From contig MSJI02000320.1 of NCBI GenBank assembly GCA_001931905.2, forward strand, positions 1 to 62,903: a stretch of 62,903 bases of DNA, written 5' to 3'. Shown in pieces: positions 21,287-35,700 of this stretch. The notes below the pieces were generated by a model. It saw nothing but the letters and a program-made list of their open reading frames with translations. It was not told the origin of the DNA and made no database searches. A program made the position numbers and the translations under genes. Position 1 is the first letter of the stretch. The number at the start of each line of letters is the position of its first letter. Source of the DNA: Cladosporium sp. IMV 00045 (lineage: Eukaryota; Ascomycota; Dothideomycetes; Cladosporiales; Cladosporiaceae).

Positions 21287-22956
21287 GACGGCACTGCTAT
21301 TACTCGTTGGCGGCGCCGATGCGACAAGAGAGTGGAGGGCACCAACAGAAGACAATGAGACTAGGGATGCAGCATATCACAACAATGGGTCCTGTCCAGA
21401 TGCTCGTCTCGCCAGCAATGGGTCACGGTCTGTCCAGATGTCCTGAGGCCGCAAAAGTAGATCAGATCATATCGCCAGTCAGATGGCTGAAAGTGCTGGT
21501 CGGTCTTCAGCCGCGCGTATCACTCCAGTCTCGGCGCGATGTCGTGTCAGGTGTCGCCGTCGAACGCCGTACAGCTGTTGTGTTGACAAGCAAAGGCAAT
21601 GGTGTATGTGAAAAGAGAACGAGAGCATTCGCATCCAACAAGTGAGGTCTCCAACACTGCACGTGCGGCAGCTATGTACCTACCTTGCCCTGTCTGCCTG
21701 CCTACCTAGCCGGCGCAGCAGAGGCGTCGAGATGCAGAGGCGCAGAAGAGGACACAGGGCAAGCAAAGCGACCGGAGGGGCCAAATCTGCAGCATGCTCG
21801 TCCCGCGCACCACGCGATGCCGAACAAGGTCAAGGGCTGTCATCCTTCGACTGCCACAGAGGTGGGAGGATGGGCTTGGGTGCGTGCAGGGCAGCGTACC
21901 TCGACATCTTCTCGCAGAGTGAACCTGGGTGCCACAGTATGGCATCTCTACCGTCTCGGGTCCAATCCGGTAGTCGCTCACCGGTCGTGTTTGACCACTC
22001 ATGGCGGTGCCCGCAGCGAGGAAACCAACAAGCTTATCGGTATGCCGCGACGTGCGTCCATACCCTGCTGCGTTGTGGATGCGGATGCGTGCCTCTAAGC
22101 GCCGGTGGCTGAAAGGCGTGGTGCCAAGGGTTGGTGCCATTCTACCGGTTCCTTCGCCAAAGGAAAGACAATCTTGTCGGGCAATCTGAAATTCATGTCT
22201 ACCTGAAAACATTGCTATTTGTCCGAGCTGACTGCCTGGGCATCAATCAATGTATACAAGTCTTGGGGTTTATTAGAGCGATGTATCAAAGAGATGTCGG
22301 CTTGCGGCGTCGCTGCATATGCCCCTCGCCGCCAACCGACAGCCATGGCGGATGGATGCAATGTACACGTAGATGCATGGGCTCGTGACGGGAGCGTTGT
22401 TTGTGGATCTGAAGAGCTCAACAGCGCGTCTTCAACATTGCATCAACTGGTTCGTTATCACTGCGAGCGGACTCCTAGGTGTGAATGTTGACTGCGCCTC
22501 GAGCGGCTGTGTTATCGGAAGGCACGATCGAAGTACAACCTCGACATGGGTGTTTACGCTCAGCCACAGGAATGGCTTCAGAGGTCATGTATGCATTTGG
22601 TGAGCCGAGGCGCCTATGACACGACACGTACAGGGGTCTTGGCAACCGTGATGGGAAGTTACTAGAATTCTTAGTAACCCGACAATTGCACCAAAATGAA
22701 GCTGGTAGCTAAGTGTCTTCTTTTCAAATGCATTACTGTAGTATTTGCATCAACTTCTACAAGCCGTATGTCGTATAACACCCGCGGACGACCTGTGCAG
22801 CGGCTGCACAGGACTCCCTCACTCGCTCAATATCTCAACTTCCATCCTTCCATGCCGACCGCACTTGTGCAGTATGACTTAAGTTCCAGTCCATTCGAGA
22901 CATTTAGTTCCATATGTCTCCGCCCTGACGGTCACATTTCAACTTCTCCGAGAGGT
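21287..22956. other. Intergenic region
   Basis: Promoter side of the preceding minus-strand gene and 3' flank of the BAP31-like gene. The longest open frame (21642-22112) is Arg/Ser/Cys-rich and lacks any domain, so it is not called. I see no RNA gene or transposon. Confidence 0.55.
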
Positions 22957-23894
22957 TTACCTGTCCTTCTTGGGAACGCTGTCGTTCGGGCTGACCTGGT
23001 CGCCAAGTCTGTTATACTCATCATTGAGGCCCTGGCTCTGCTTCTTCAGAGTCTCAAGATCACGCTCACGCTCGGCAAGCTTCTTCTTCAGCTGAGCAAC
23101 CTCGCCGAGCTCGCCAGCCTGGCCGAGACCAGACTTGCCCTTCTCGCTCTTGCTGTCACCGCCAGTCAGGCGCTTGTTCTCCTCCTCAAGACGCAGGACG
23201 TCAAGAATCATGGTGTAGGTGCGGTTGAGGATCAGAGAAAGGAAGAGTGTGAAGCCGCAAAGGTACATGTTGCGCTGCGAGTAGAACTTGCGGGCCTGGA
23301 CCTCCATACGCTCACTACCAGCGACGGCGCTATTGTTTTTGTTAGCAAAAATGTTAATGCTTCTAGATTCTGGGATCCTCACCTAGCGGCACCGCCCTGC
23401 TGCTTGGCAATGGTGAGTTCGGCCTGCACCCTGTAGACGCGGTTGACGCTGTCAACGAACAAGATGAGAATGAAAATGAAGGTGATCTAGGTGTCGTCAG
23501 CTTGAAGCCCATGGTGTCGAAATCTCTTGTGCCATACCTTCATGCCGTATTGGAGCTTAGCCACAAGAGGGTTGCTGGAGATGAATTCGAAAAGGCCACG
23601 CTTCATCTTGAAGGGCATGGGCACAATGAGGGAAAGGAAGAGCAGCATCTCGAACACGAGAAGTGCGAAGACCTGAATACTGAAGTTAGCATCTCGCTCT
23701 ACACTCCCACGAATGACACCATTTGCGGACCGGTGCGTATATCAGACTCATGGTGTCTGATTGTGATCCTCCTGGATGTATGAAGGCTCTGCTTGGGTAG
23801 GATGCCGCTTGACAGGTTCGATGTTGTGGAAGGAAAGGAGAAAGGTCTGGACGGGAAGAGACTGGGAACTTACAAGAGAGTAGTAGAGCGTCAT
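22957..23894 (-). CDS. BAP31/Yet3-like endoplasmic reticulum membrane protein
   Basis: BAP31-family proteins are ER membrane proteins that help export or quality control of other membrane proteins; Yet3 is the yeast member. Four exons (23874-23894, 23538-23672, 23383-23486, 22957-23329) give 210 residues. The first exon encodes only MTLYYSL. Three hydrophobic segments follow: LVFALLVFEMLLFLSLIV, ITFIFILILFVDSVNRVY and MYLCGFTLFLSLILNRTY. This N-terminal three-helix layout is characteristic. A charged coiled-coil tail follows (LKKKLAERERDLETLKKQ). The C-terminus ends KKDR, which fits the KKXX dilysine ER-retrieval signal. The gene is divergent from Dus3 with 416 bp between starts. Confidence 0.92.
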
Positions 23895-24310
23895 CTTGAC
23901 TACTGAGTTGGCGCCGATCCACCGATTGGGTCCGTGACTAGGTCAGGCAGTACGGAGGTGTAAGGTCGTGTTGTTTTGGATGCTGGTCGAGACAATCTTG
24001 AAAGTACGCTGCGTTCAAGGAGAGACGCTGTGTAGTACTCGTGGTGATCTGTGTGATATCTCAGGCGGCGCCGTATACACAACACAATACAAGAGAAAGG
24101 AGAATGTGGTGATGGTAGGTCGAATTGGAGGGAAGGCTGCGGGAACTTGTGTGCTTGTTTGCCAGCTGTGCCCACTCCTCGGTGGAGTTGACATCATACT
24201 GTGGCTGCTGGAAATCGTCATATTGTGTGGCTGGGGTGCTCCCTGCTGTGGCGTGAGCCCACCTGCCTAATCGGTAAGTGCGTGAAAAAACGTTCACATG
24301 TGAATTCGCG
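23895..24310. other. Bidirectional promoter between BAP31-like gene and DUS3
   Basis: A 416 bp space separates two start codons in opposite directions. A GTG-initiated extension of the downstream frame (from 24278) exists but has no ATG. No separate gene is seen. Confidence 0.6.
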
Positions 24311-26707
24311 ATGAGGCCTAGAAGCCGGCCTTCTTCCCTGAGCGCTGCCAACTTCTCCATGCCAGTTGACCACACAATTGACTCGCTCAATACCAGCATG
24401 GACGACACAAACATGAACCCTCCTCCAGAGAATCCGCTTCCACCTGCGGAGCCATTGAAGCAGGCCCCTGCTGAAGCGAAACCAGAGGCCAATCCTCAGC
24501 AAGAAATCCTGCCCGGCGACTCTGCCACCACGCAAGCAGAGAAAGTCGAGCGCAGCAAGGCATTGAATGCCGTCGCCTCGCACGATGCAAGCGATTTTGA
24601 GCAGTCGCCCGCCAAACGCCAGAAGCGCGAGCACGACAACGAATTGACCGCAACCGAGCCTACCGAACGTAAGAAAGGCGTTGCACCCATCAAACCCGAG
24701 TTCCTCATTGACATGTCTCGCACTGCCGAGCCCACTGCACCTTCACATGACGATGACCGGGCTGAAGGTGCCAAATCTGCGGAGCAGCAGACCGTTGGTG
24801 GACGAGGTGGCAAGAAGACAGAGGGCGGCCAGAACAAGGGCCGCACCTATGGCTCTTCTCGCGATGCGATTGAGCTGTGCAAGGCGAGAGACCACGACAA
24901 TGAGTTTGCCGAAAGCAAGTGCCAGTATGGCGACAAGTGCCGGTTCGAGCACGACATCAGGAAATATCTCAAGGATGGCAAGAGAGAGGACCTGCAGACC
25001 TTCGAAGGCAAATGTCCCATCTGGGAGCAGAATGGTAAATGCGACGCAGGTTGGCGCTGCAGATTTGCGGGAGGACACTCTAAAGAAGTGGAGCACGAGG
25101 ATGGCCGCAAGGAATTGGTGTTGTTGGAAAAGAACGATGATGGAAAGGTGCAAGATGAGCAGGATGTTGGCGTTGTCAATGTTGTGTCAAACCAAGACAA
25201 GATTCAGCTGCGCAAGAAGAAGTACGCTACGCCCAAGGCAGACAAGTACCTCGAGTGGTTCAACAAGATGGAGTCTGGCAAGCACAAGGATAAGAAGCCC
25301 AAAGACGGCGAGGCTGAAGGCGACAGTGAGAAGAAGGATGCGCAAGCCAGCTTCAAGGACCCGCCTCTGCGCCCTTCAGAGAAGCGTCGAATCTACTATG
25401 GCGCAGAGACACCCATCCTGGCTCCTCTCACCACACAAGGCAACCTGCCATTCCGCCGCCTTTGTGTTGGCCTCGGCGCTGAGGTGACATGGTCCGAGAT
25501 GGCCATGTCCATGCCTCTCCTGCAAGGTGAAAAGCAAGAGTGGGCGCTGCTCAAGGCACACGAGTCCGAGACTCAATCGCCTAAGTACACTCCGAAATCG
25601 ATCATCAACAACTACGACAACAGCAAAGACTTGAAGTTCGGCGCGCAGATTGCTGGTAACAAGCCATGGCTCACCCTCAAGACTACTGAGGCCATCACAT
25701 CTCTTTGCCCTTCGATCCGTGCCATCGACCTCAACTGCGGCTGCCCCATCGATCTTGTCTACCGTCAAGGAGCTGGCTCTGCGCTCATGGACTCTCCAGG
25801 CAAGCTTGAGAAGATCCTCCGTGGCATGAACGTCGTTAGCAACGAAGTTCCCATCACCGTGAAGATCCGCATGGGCACTAAGGACAAGGTCCCTACAGCA
25901 GAGAAGCTTTGCCAGCGACTCATCCTTGGTGGTCAAGAGGCACAAGAATCTGGTGAAGGTCCTTCTGGTGTTGCTGCGATCACTCTTCACGGCCGCAGCA
26001 GACAGCAGCGCTACACTCGTAGCGCCGATTGGGAGTACATCTCCGAGTGCGCCAGCCTCGTCAGCAACCTGGAAAAGACTCGTGATGAAGTGACCGACAC
26101 CGTACGCGAGCCAGACGCTCGTGACATCTCAGCATCCTCGAAACCCAACGGCCTCCCCTACTTCATTGGCAACGGCGATGTCCTAACTCACATCGACTAC
26201 AACAACGCTGTCCAGCACGCTGGTGTGGACAGCGCCATGATCGCCCGTGGCGCGCTCATCAAGCCATGGATCTTCGAGGAGATCCAATCACAGCAGTACC
26301 TCGATAAGTCCGCCTCTGAGCGTCTGGGCTATGTCGAGCAATTCGTTCGCAACGGCCTGGAATACTGGGGATCTGATGAGATCGGCGTTGGTACCACCAG
26401 GCGCTTCTTGCTCGAGTGGCTCAGCTTCACTTGCCGCTACATTCCGGTGGGCATCTTGGAGCACTTGCCACCAAGATTCGGTGATCGCCCGCCGGCTTAC
26501 CGGGGCAGGAGCGATCTGGAAACTCTTCTGAGCAGTGGCAACTACAAAGACTGGATCAAGATCAGGTATGCCACCTCGTCTCATGAAATCTTACCGAAGA
26601 CAAGCTAACAATCGCGCAGTGAAATGTTCCTTGGTCCGGCACACCAGAACTTCAACTTCCAGCCAAAGCACAAGAGCAACAGCTACGAGATCGAAGCCGA
26701 GGGCTAG
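24311..26707 (+). CDS. DUS3: tRNA-dihydrouridine(47) synthase Dus3
   Basis: Dus3 reduces uridine 47 in the variable loop of tRNAs to dihydrouridine using FMN and NAD(P)H. Exon 1 is 24311-26565 and exon 2 is 26620-26707 (54 bp intron), giving 780 residues. Two CCCH zinc fingers are visible at about residues 194-216 ([12 protein letters not shown]) and 236-254 ([18 protein letters not shown]), as expected for Dus3 but not other Dus enzymes. The TIM barrel begins at about 365 ([18 protein letters not shown]). The catalytic Cys lies in [11 protein letters not shown] (about 475). FMN-binding elements [18 protein letters not shown] and [13 protein letters not shown] follow. The C-terminus is [15 protein letters not shown]. 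The start could also be the ATG at 24359 (MPVDHTID); I chose the first ATG. Confidence 0.94.
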
Positions 26708-29700
26708 ATCACGATGTTCGTTGCGATGTCGTCGACTGCTCTTGCCACGTTGGCTAGGAAGACTTACCCAAAATCCGGCCGTCTTCACTTGAAATACTGA
26801 AACGTCGAAAACACGTCAGTGGCAACTTCAGCTTGAACTCAACCCTTCTTCATGAGCGATCCCATTCATCACTTCATACGAGATTACGAGATCGCATCCT
26901 GCAAGAACATCACAGCTGACGCAGCTCCAATCTTGCTATTCAATTGCAGACAAGGAATTGAGAACATGGCGCTCATGCCGAGCTATACGTCCCATTTGCC
27001 AACCATGCCATGCCTCGAGGCAAGGGTCTTGATTGTTTGTTTAGTTTGAAGTTGCGTCAGATTTAATCACGAAGAAAGCATGACGATAAGCGAATACATC
27101 AATATGAAGTCTCCGTATCCATCTCCTCCCTCGCGCATATGCAAAGGACGTCGGTCCGCTTTTCTCCATTGAAGTGTATGCACAATCCTTGCCTCCCGGT
27201 CTACTATCGCTTAATTCCTTAATTCATGTAACGCCAAATGTCCTTTGACTTTCTGCCGTGAAGATAGCTCTAGGCAGCTCAAGCACTCCAGGAGTCATGA
27301 TAGTATCATAGGTAGCTATAGCTTCATCTAATTCACAGCCCGCCTCGGGGATCAACACCGACATACTCTGTACTAGACCACAAACTTTCCTTATACGTCC
27401 ATCACTCTCATGACCACCATCCATCGCCTGGTGTTCACCATTCCAGCTTCGCCGTACGGCCAATTGACATGGAGACGCTTCGAGACCTACCAACCCAGAG
27501 TTTCCCATCACATTCGTCGCCCTTGCGAGCCTCTCTGCCGTCTCCGCGCCACGCAGAATCATAAACCTCCACCACCTACCTCCTCGACCCAGACTTTCCC
27601 ATCAACGTCGACGGCAACATCAACGACCCACCAGCCCGCCTCCGCGGGTGAGGCAGACTGAACCAGCGAGCCAGACCTACAGGGAAGCCGTCAGAACGGA
27701 CATTCCAGCCCGGCGAGACAGGTCGCATCTCAGCTCTAGATAGACATCGTGCTATAGTGCACATTAAAAGCGCCCGACCACGGCGACCAATAGCCGCGAG
27801 TCAAAAACACAGTAGGAGAGCAGATAGCACGATTTAGTGTATAAGCGTTGATGTCTCGACCAACGAACCACCCTTCCTGCATTACACCATCGACCGCAAA
27901 CCCTAAGCCTAACACTCCCCGGCCTGGCAAACTACTGCACTTCAGTCCCAAATCTACTCCTGCCCATGAGTCGCCAGACAGAAACAGCGAAGGAAGCAGG
28001 AAACGCCATCGATAGTCTCGGCCAGGTGACTCTTACTCCTACATCCCCCAGCTCCCTCAGCACCGTTCGCAAATCCGTTCGCGATCTAAATCTCCTCGTA
28101 GCCGTTTAACAGTATAGCCGTTCACGCGAAGTCCGGAAAAAGCAAGGTATCGAGTAACCCCTGGTCGCGGCATCTAAGCGAGAAAGCAACCCCCGACCGC
28201 ACCTAATAATGCTCAGGCCGATGTTGGTTGATTGCTTCTAACCGTGTCGCGTAAACGCAAACGATGAGGGCTTGGATGGCAGAGGGTGGGGTGTTTGCGA
28301 TATGTAGGTTTACCCTGTTAGTTAATCGACTTCACTCGGTCTCGGAACTCGGGCTGTGGTCTGCGATATGTGTTTCGTTCTGCGGTTTTGTGGTTGTTTT
28401 GCTTTTTTCCATGTTTTGATTCATGTTGCATCTGCCTGTGAGTTGGCGGTGGAGGGGAGCTGATGTGGAGGTACCTCCTAAGATAGGTGACATTCGATGG
28501 GGAACGCTAAGTCTGTGGATACATTTGGGGTTTTTTGTTGCTTTTTTTGTTGTGATTGCTACAGCCTACTGTTATTGGTTTCGCTGATTATTTGCTTGTT
28601 TCGAGATTGAATCTAAGGTCAGTTAGCTCGCCAGGCAGCTTGCGATACACGAATGGCCACGAGCAGTAGTGTGTGGAGAAGACGCAGTGACATGCACACG
28701 CAAGAGAGTACCAGGAAGGTATTTCCTCCGTCTTGCTATAGCCTGTACACGTAACAACCTGTTGAGTCGTACAAGTGCGGTGCGGCGTCGAACACTAGTC
28801 TGTTGACTGACCATACTGCTCGGCAGGCTCGGCAAGCTATTGGAGCGCATAGGGAAAATACCCATTGACTGGTGGTTGACACGCGTTGGTGAAGATGGAG
28901 ATGAGGTTTCGCAGGATTCCCCTCCGACCGAGGCACAACTCAACGAAAAGGGGGATCTGGAGAGTAAATGAATCAGCGCTTGCGTCGTCTTCCTGCAATA
29001 ATTCCGCAGTGGCGGTGAAGGAGCCAGGGAGGATGCGAGATCCGTGGTTGTTTCGACTTATTCGCAATGACAAGTCGTCTGGCCCGTTAGAGCTTCACGA
29101 TCTCGACAGCCATCCGCAATATGGAGACAAGGCGAAGTGTATCGGATGGGGTGATGGGGCAGCAACGGGCTTCGAAGCGTCCGTGAGCGCTTCGAACAAG
29201 CGTCGAAACGTGGTTTATGGGCCCGTTCCTGATGCCCTACTGCCGCCATTCTACCTCCGGTATAACATTGTTCGGACCCTGAGCGGGTTGTGAGATGGCG
29301 GAGTTGGGATCAAGTGGGCCTGGGATTCATTTCAGGGACCAGATTTGCAATGGGCTTCGGCTGATCAATGCGCCTTCCTGGAAGAGTCGCGCTGGTCCAT
29401 ACCGGGGCTTGCGAATAAGCCATCAGTAGACGGCGACGCGAGATAGATCGAATTGGCGGAATGGCAAAGGACGGTAGCGTCCACGCCGCTCCGACCCCCC
29501 ACCGGTGGTATCGCGGAGAAGAGGGAAAGGATCCAGCGACTCAGACGACAGCAGGGTCCGATTGGTGTTGTTATGGCCCTAAGTGGGCGTACCGGCTTCC
29601 TCGGCATCACGGGCTTCTAGAACGAGCACTGAAGGCGACGACTGCGGTCTGCGACACTACTATCGGTAGAGTGTCACACAGGCCTCCATCCGGTGACAGA

Positions 29701-32700
29701 CACGGACCAAAGGCGCTGCTGCGACGCCGGAGTTCCGCGCAGGCTGCGCTTGCAGACGTGGTGGCTATGGCGCAGTTACTGGTACAGAGCTATTGAATGG
29801 TGCCTGGTAGAGACGTGTCGTGCGGTGAGGCGCGGTTTGTCTGTGAGATGGGCGCATGGACATGGCTTCCCTGAATCTGCCAGGTCTGGATGATTATCTT
29901 GCTCATTGGTATCCTGATGTGAGGTGGTTTGCGACGCTTGCGCCTTCTTCCGGTGATGAGAACGAGGCGAGCTCTCAACGGATGTACCAGGTCAGGTCAT
30001 GGACCGTGATGAGTTAGGTATCATGTAGCATGCTTTGAAAGGCGAAGGTGAGAAACAAGCTACGAAAAGCTATCAGGCACGGTGGCATGAGAAACACGCG
30101 AGAGTGCGAGGAAGAGAGAGAGAGTTGACGTGGCCTAGCATATTCACACAATAAGCTCGTGGTAAAATCAGGCGTCCAGCCAACTCCTGGCGACATGAAC
30201 TGCCGTCGCGCGTCAAAATGTTTAGAGTTGCAACTCTTAATTGCACAGCTCACCAAAGCGATACGCTCGCGGTCAAGGTGTTTGTTTGGGCGACTTAGCC
30301 CAGGTGCAAACGCCGACTGTACGGTACCTGGTTCTTGTTGAAGAACAATGAATGGTCACGCCGGGCTAATCAATAGGCCAAGCAAGAGCTTCGTCAGTAA
30401 ACGAGGCAATATTCCTTGGAAGCTTCACAATCCAGCCAATACTCGCCGTTCTCAACGACCGCGATAAATCGACGCATCACTCTATTCGTTATCGTCAGTC
30501 GAAGTCTACATACCACCGTGAACCTACGGAGAAGAAGCAGCCGGCGGGTCAAATGCTCGTTGATCTCAACTCCCTTCGCATGACATTTGCAACAACAATC
30601 AAAAGAGCGGTAGCGGATCGGAATAGGCAATCGCCTGGCGGCCCATATCCGCGTTCCGCCTTAACGCAAGGTACGCGGATGTGGGATGTCGGTATCTAGC
30701 AAGCGAAAGCCGAACGAGATGCCTTGCCTTTGCCCGTGAGTCCCCGTCGCCCGGAGCCCACCTCCGACATTAAACCTTCATCGCAAAAGCATCTTGAGAA
30801 TGATGAGGTCATGGCACGCACGGAGTCTGGAAACCCAGCTGCCCGAAGAATCCTAAAGCTCCTCCATGTGCGAATTGGGAGAATCAGCTTGCAGATCTTC
30901 GAAACGCTGACTCGCGCGCGGCGATCTTGATGACGGCGTGGGGTGTTTGGGAGGTTTGTTGATCAACAACAAGAGACAACGGAAAAGGCAAGACGATTGG
31001 CCACCGATATCACTTTAACGTGAAGCTTCGCTTTTGCGCGCAGAGGGGTCTAGCGTCATTGAGGCCATATGCTTTCGTCGGCCAGCAGTTTCGGACTTAC
31101 AACAGCATCGAAGACTTTAGACCAGCCGTCGCCCGTCAGTTGCTCATTAAACCGTGACGATCCAAAAGCCAGAGAACCTGCTTGCCAATTGCAAAGACCG
31201 CATTCGCATGTTGATGATAACAATCTCATCACGACCGCTTGACGTACTCGATACGCGAAGCATGTAATCTCGCAGGACGCTATCGTACAAATTCGTATAC
31301 CTAACAAGCTGCACTGCACATACAGGGGTTCAAAATTGCTTATTGCAATAAACGCGTGGCTTGCATCACCGTAACGTTGACAGCTGAACGTGGTGTGATG
31401 CGGAGGGATTCAAGCTGCAGCGATGCTTCCCATCAGTGGTGGCACCAGCAGTGAGAACTGATACCCGTGTTGAATCCGCTGAAGCTACACGAACATTGAA
31501 CCAGACGTACTGCAAATGCTTGCCGCGGGATTATCAAGAACATGTGGTTGGAGAATCGATCGCAAAGCAAGGTGACGAGTCAACGTAGAGATACTGTGGA
31601 TGTGTGTGCCACGACTAATCACGATTCATTGAGTCGCTTCAGTATTTGCTTTGCCTTTCAATCAGGCTGGAATGATCACATCATCTCGATGCTGCCAGCC
31701 TCGCTTCGAGCAAGTGAAGGTGCGTGCTAATGCTAAGACGCCTGGTGCTCCGGATAATTCAAGCGAGCTGGAGATATTATCCGGGGAATTGCACTTGAGG
31801 CGACTTGCGTATCCGGGCGTTATCTTGAAGTGGCGGTGGAAGCGATGTCGATGATTGCGATGCGCCACAGAAATCGTGCTTTGGACGGCGCGGTCGTCAC
31901 TGGTATCTGGGCGACATGGTGTTGCAGATCTGTTCCAGCGTTGTCTCTACCACGGTGGCGGGCAGGCACAAAAATGGTAATCCCATGCGGTCATGAAGGG
32001 TGCCTCAACGTCACAAGCAACAGCTCATGAGGGGAAGCTGCGCGAGAAATCTTATATCTTGTTCGCGGCGTAAAGATCGTTGTGTCCGCCAAGAGAAGGC
32101 GATTATGCTCTTCGAATTGTGTACGACAACAAACATGCTGTACCGCGGTACTGGACGATCAAAAAGCAGGCACGCAGGGCAAGCGAAGTCACCCCCAATA
32201 CCAGCATCTCTAGGTTCACCGGAGACCGTTCCACAGAAGAGCGAAGCAGCAAAGCCTAGTCGGAGAGCATGTCCGGGGGGAGTATTAAGGTTTCATGACA
32301 TACTAAACCCAAAAGGCTGGTGAATGCCTTGGCGTTGAGCGGCTGTCACCGAATTTGGTGAATTTGAGACGAGCGAGGAGCCTCAACCATCGCGCAGCGA
32401 TCGGGCAGCGCATTTGCGTCAAACAGTGCTGATGTGACGTCCATGAAGAGAGGCCGAATCGGCACCAACACCTCGGATCATCGAGCATCCTCCACGGCGC
32501 CGCACAGTAGTATGGACGTTGGATTAATTGCTTCTGAGCACCTACCAGCTCTCGCTGCCCTACGCTGGTCTGCCTTTGGTCAGCAGATCAGCATAGACCA
32601 GGAAGCGTCCACCACCTCGCGTGTTGAATAAACGAAGCTCATAGCGCATGATGTATCCGCATATTGCCGCGACAAGAGCGCGGTAGTCTTGGTCGGGATG

Positions 32701-35700
32701 CGACATGGAAGACCACCATGCATGCACTTGTCGTAGGGCAGATACGCACGAGACCGACTGCCGTGGAAGCATTTGTTTTGATCGCGTCGAACGACGTACA
32801 AACCGCTCTGCACTCACTCCACAACGCTTTGGGCTTGTGTGTGAACCAGGGTCTTGACAATTCCTCCATCACGCGGCTCGGTGAGCTAGAATACTATAGC
32901 ATTGAGCACAGGACACATCCGAAAGAATCCAGGAACAGGAAATGTTGAATGTAACGAGACCAGAATATTGGGGTTCGTAGATCCAGGCGTACAATCTCTT
33001 CCCGTCGCCCGATTCGAGACCACGTACCAAAACACGAAGCTGTACCGAGTGAGAATGTTCAAGAGCGCCTTGGGGATGCTTCGGACAGCTTCGGGAACAC
33101 TACGGCAGCGGTTCAGAGCGAACGGCTGACGGGTTTGTGGATTCCAAGCTGGACCACATGATTGTTCCAGCGAGAATTGCCGTGGAACGACCGGGATCAT
33201 ACTAGCGGTCGCGGCTGAATAACATTGTTGTTGGCAGAAGCGTGTTGGACGCCTTGGGTTTGAGCTGAGGCTGCAAGCATGGATACCATGAACGATCTAA
33301 GTCTTGCAAGTGAGGTCGAGAATAATCAACACAGATGGTCGAGTGCAATCAAGAAAAGGTGGCGCTGTCAAGGCGGCCACGTGAGCTGACGCCAGTTCAA
33401 GCGCTTCTCCGACTAACAGGAAAGAAGGAACAATAATTAACTGGGACCCGAGCCGAGCAGTAGAGAAGATCCAGTGCTCGTGCGCCGACTCCCGTACGGC
33501 CCACCCCACCGAGGGCCGCCTGGATGCCTTGCGGAAGGGAGGCGTTGCGACATGAAGGCGAACCTTGCGTAAACGTCGGCGAGAGCTTCGAGTTTTGTCC
33601 GACATTATTGGATGCTTTGAATCCAAGGATGATTGACGCTGGGTGCAAGCAGCGTGCATACCCGGTCGACTCGTGAAGAACCGGATTAATGTTGATAGTT
33701 TACAGGCGCGCAGATCCGGCTGCAGCATTGCATTCTGAGCTCCTCATCCACTGCGAAATGATAGTGTCGTTTGGGTGAAGGTACCGTGTAAGCGATCGCA
33801 CCACCTGTAAAGTGTTTCATGAACTTTATGGTCGGTCAAAGCCCCGTCAAGATGAGGCAAGTCGAGCATTACTTGTCTCACGTGCGATAAGTCGATTGCG
33901 TGCCTCTACCAAAGTTTGAGAGCTTTGCCCCTCAGTGTCGAATGGGAGATGTCTCAAAAAAAATACAAAATGGAGTGAGGCTCAGGACCGGATGGTGGCA
34001 ACAATCGGTTGATCGCGGCATCTGGCGGCGTGGACACGAGTGCTGCCAGGTTTGGGCCCTGTTGCTATGCTGGCTCGCTGGATGTTGGCAATTGTTGGTG
34101 GACGTGCTCGAAGTGCTAGCCGCAAGTGCTAAGAGGTAGCGTGAGGCAAGTTGTGGCACGCTTTGGCCGCACAGACGCGATTTTAAGGGTTCGCTTTGGC
34201 TTCTGGAAGGCCACCCACCAGATGTCACGGCCACCTCGGCCGCGTGCGATGGCAGGGGTGGCTGGTCGCCAGCCTGCAACTGGTCGCACGCAGGTCTGGC
34301 GACAGTCGGACGGGCTTGCGTCGGCCTCTTGCTCGCGTGGGTGATGCCGGGGGAAACAGGCATCTGCGGTATGTGCATGTACGTGATGTATGGACGGAGG
34401 AGTAGTCTACTACGGGGACATGGCGCACATTTGGCTAGTGCCAGGCTGGACGAGTCACCCAGGGAGATGGCGTTGGGGGAGGGAGCAAGTGGTGGCGAGT
34501 CGACAGCCAGGAGCAGGCAGTCTGACCGATTCAGGTAGGCAGTAATGCTGCCAGGGTCGACCAAGCTTCAGGGAGTGTGAGCCGGCGGTCGAGGCGGTAT
34601 GTCAGAGAAGTCGTGTGTGAATAATGAGTGCATCTATGCGTGCATGCATGCATGCGCAATGCGATGTACGCAGCCGCCGGCGTGGATCGTCGAGAGGCGG
34701 CGCAGCGGATTAACAAGGTACGCGGCGCCGACGAGTGACCCGCAGGACTGGCGGAGATCTAGAGAGATGCGGATCAGAAGTCGTTTGCGAGAGCAGCACA
34801 GCAGTAGTAGAGTAGGCACAGTAGTGGGCATAGTTGCTCGTGCTGCAGACGAAATAACGGTCGCGCGAGAGCCTCTCAGACAGACGGCGGGCGAGCTCTC
34901 ATACAAGTCGGGAATGGACATAGAGCGTGATTGGAGGGGACCTGTGCCCGAACAGTAACCTTACCACCGTCACCACCCTGCCCTTTCAACCCGTCTCCGA
35001 AGAGCCAGAGAGCAGCAGTCTGGCGCAGTCTGTCGCTCCCCGATGAGGATGAGGCTCCGTCATGCCATGGCCATGCATGCATGCATCCAACAACCTTTCG
35101 CCTCCGTCACCCTCGCTCATCGATCAGATTGAGACGCCAGACGATCGCTCCCTTGCCCATCCACCATCCATGTCCATCATCCATGTCCTGTAGGTTTGCT
35201 GTATGTAAACGGTGGCACCGCATTTCGATGCACTATGCGGGAGCAGCTGTTGGCTGGCTGCCAATCGAGGGTATATGACCAACCCTGCCCCGACTCATCC
35301 TCGACTCGCCCACTCGATCCTGTAATACACTCTGATGTGCGGACCACTTACCACTTGAGCGCCACTCGAGCACCTCTCAAACGATCGATTACCTACCTGC
35401 TATTGTGCCTTGCCTCGCCCTACGGCTTGCCGTTGTTCCACTACCTATTTATCGAGCTACGACCGTCACCGTCATTATTGCATCCGTTCACGGCACTTGC
35501 CACCCGACTCACCAGATATATTCACTTCACTTCCACTCGCATCCGCCCAACCACAACCTTCAACCCAGCGCAGAGAGCAGCAGCGACCCTTATTAAGCTC
35601 TCGCTCCATCCGCTGGCTGCCACCGCTTGCCAGTTACGTACTGGACGACTCCCGTCCACGCTAGCTTGCCCTGTGACTCCACCCGACATTGCCCAAGCGC

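Noticed and set aside
21642..22112. Open frame of 156 codons (+)
   Set aside because: No domain, biased composition, overlaps a competing antisense frame; not supported.
22696..23436. Open frame of 246 codons (+)
   Set aside because: Antisense to the BAP31-like gene; Leu-rich only because the coiled coil is read backwards.
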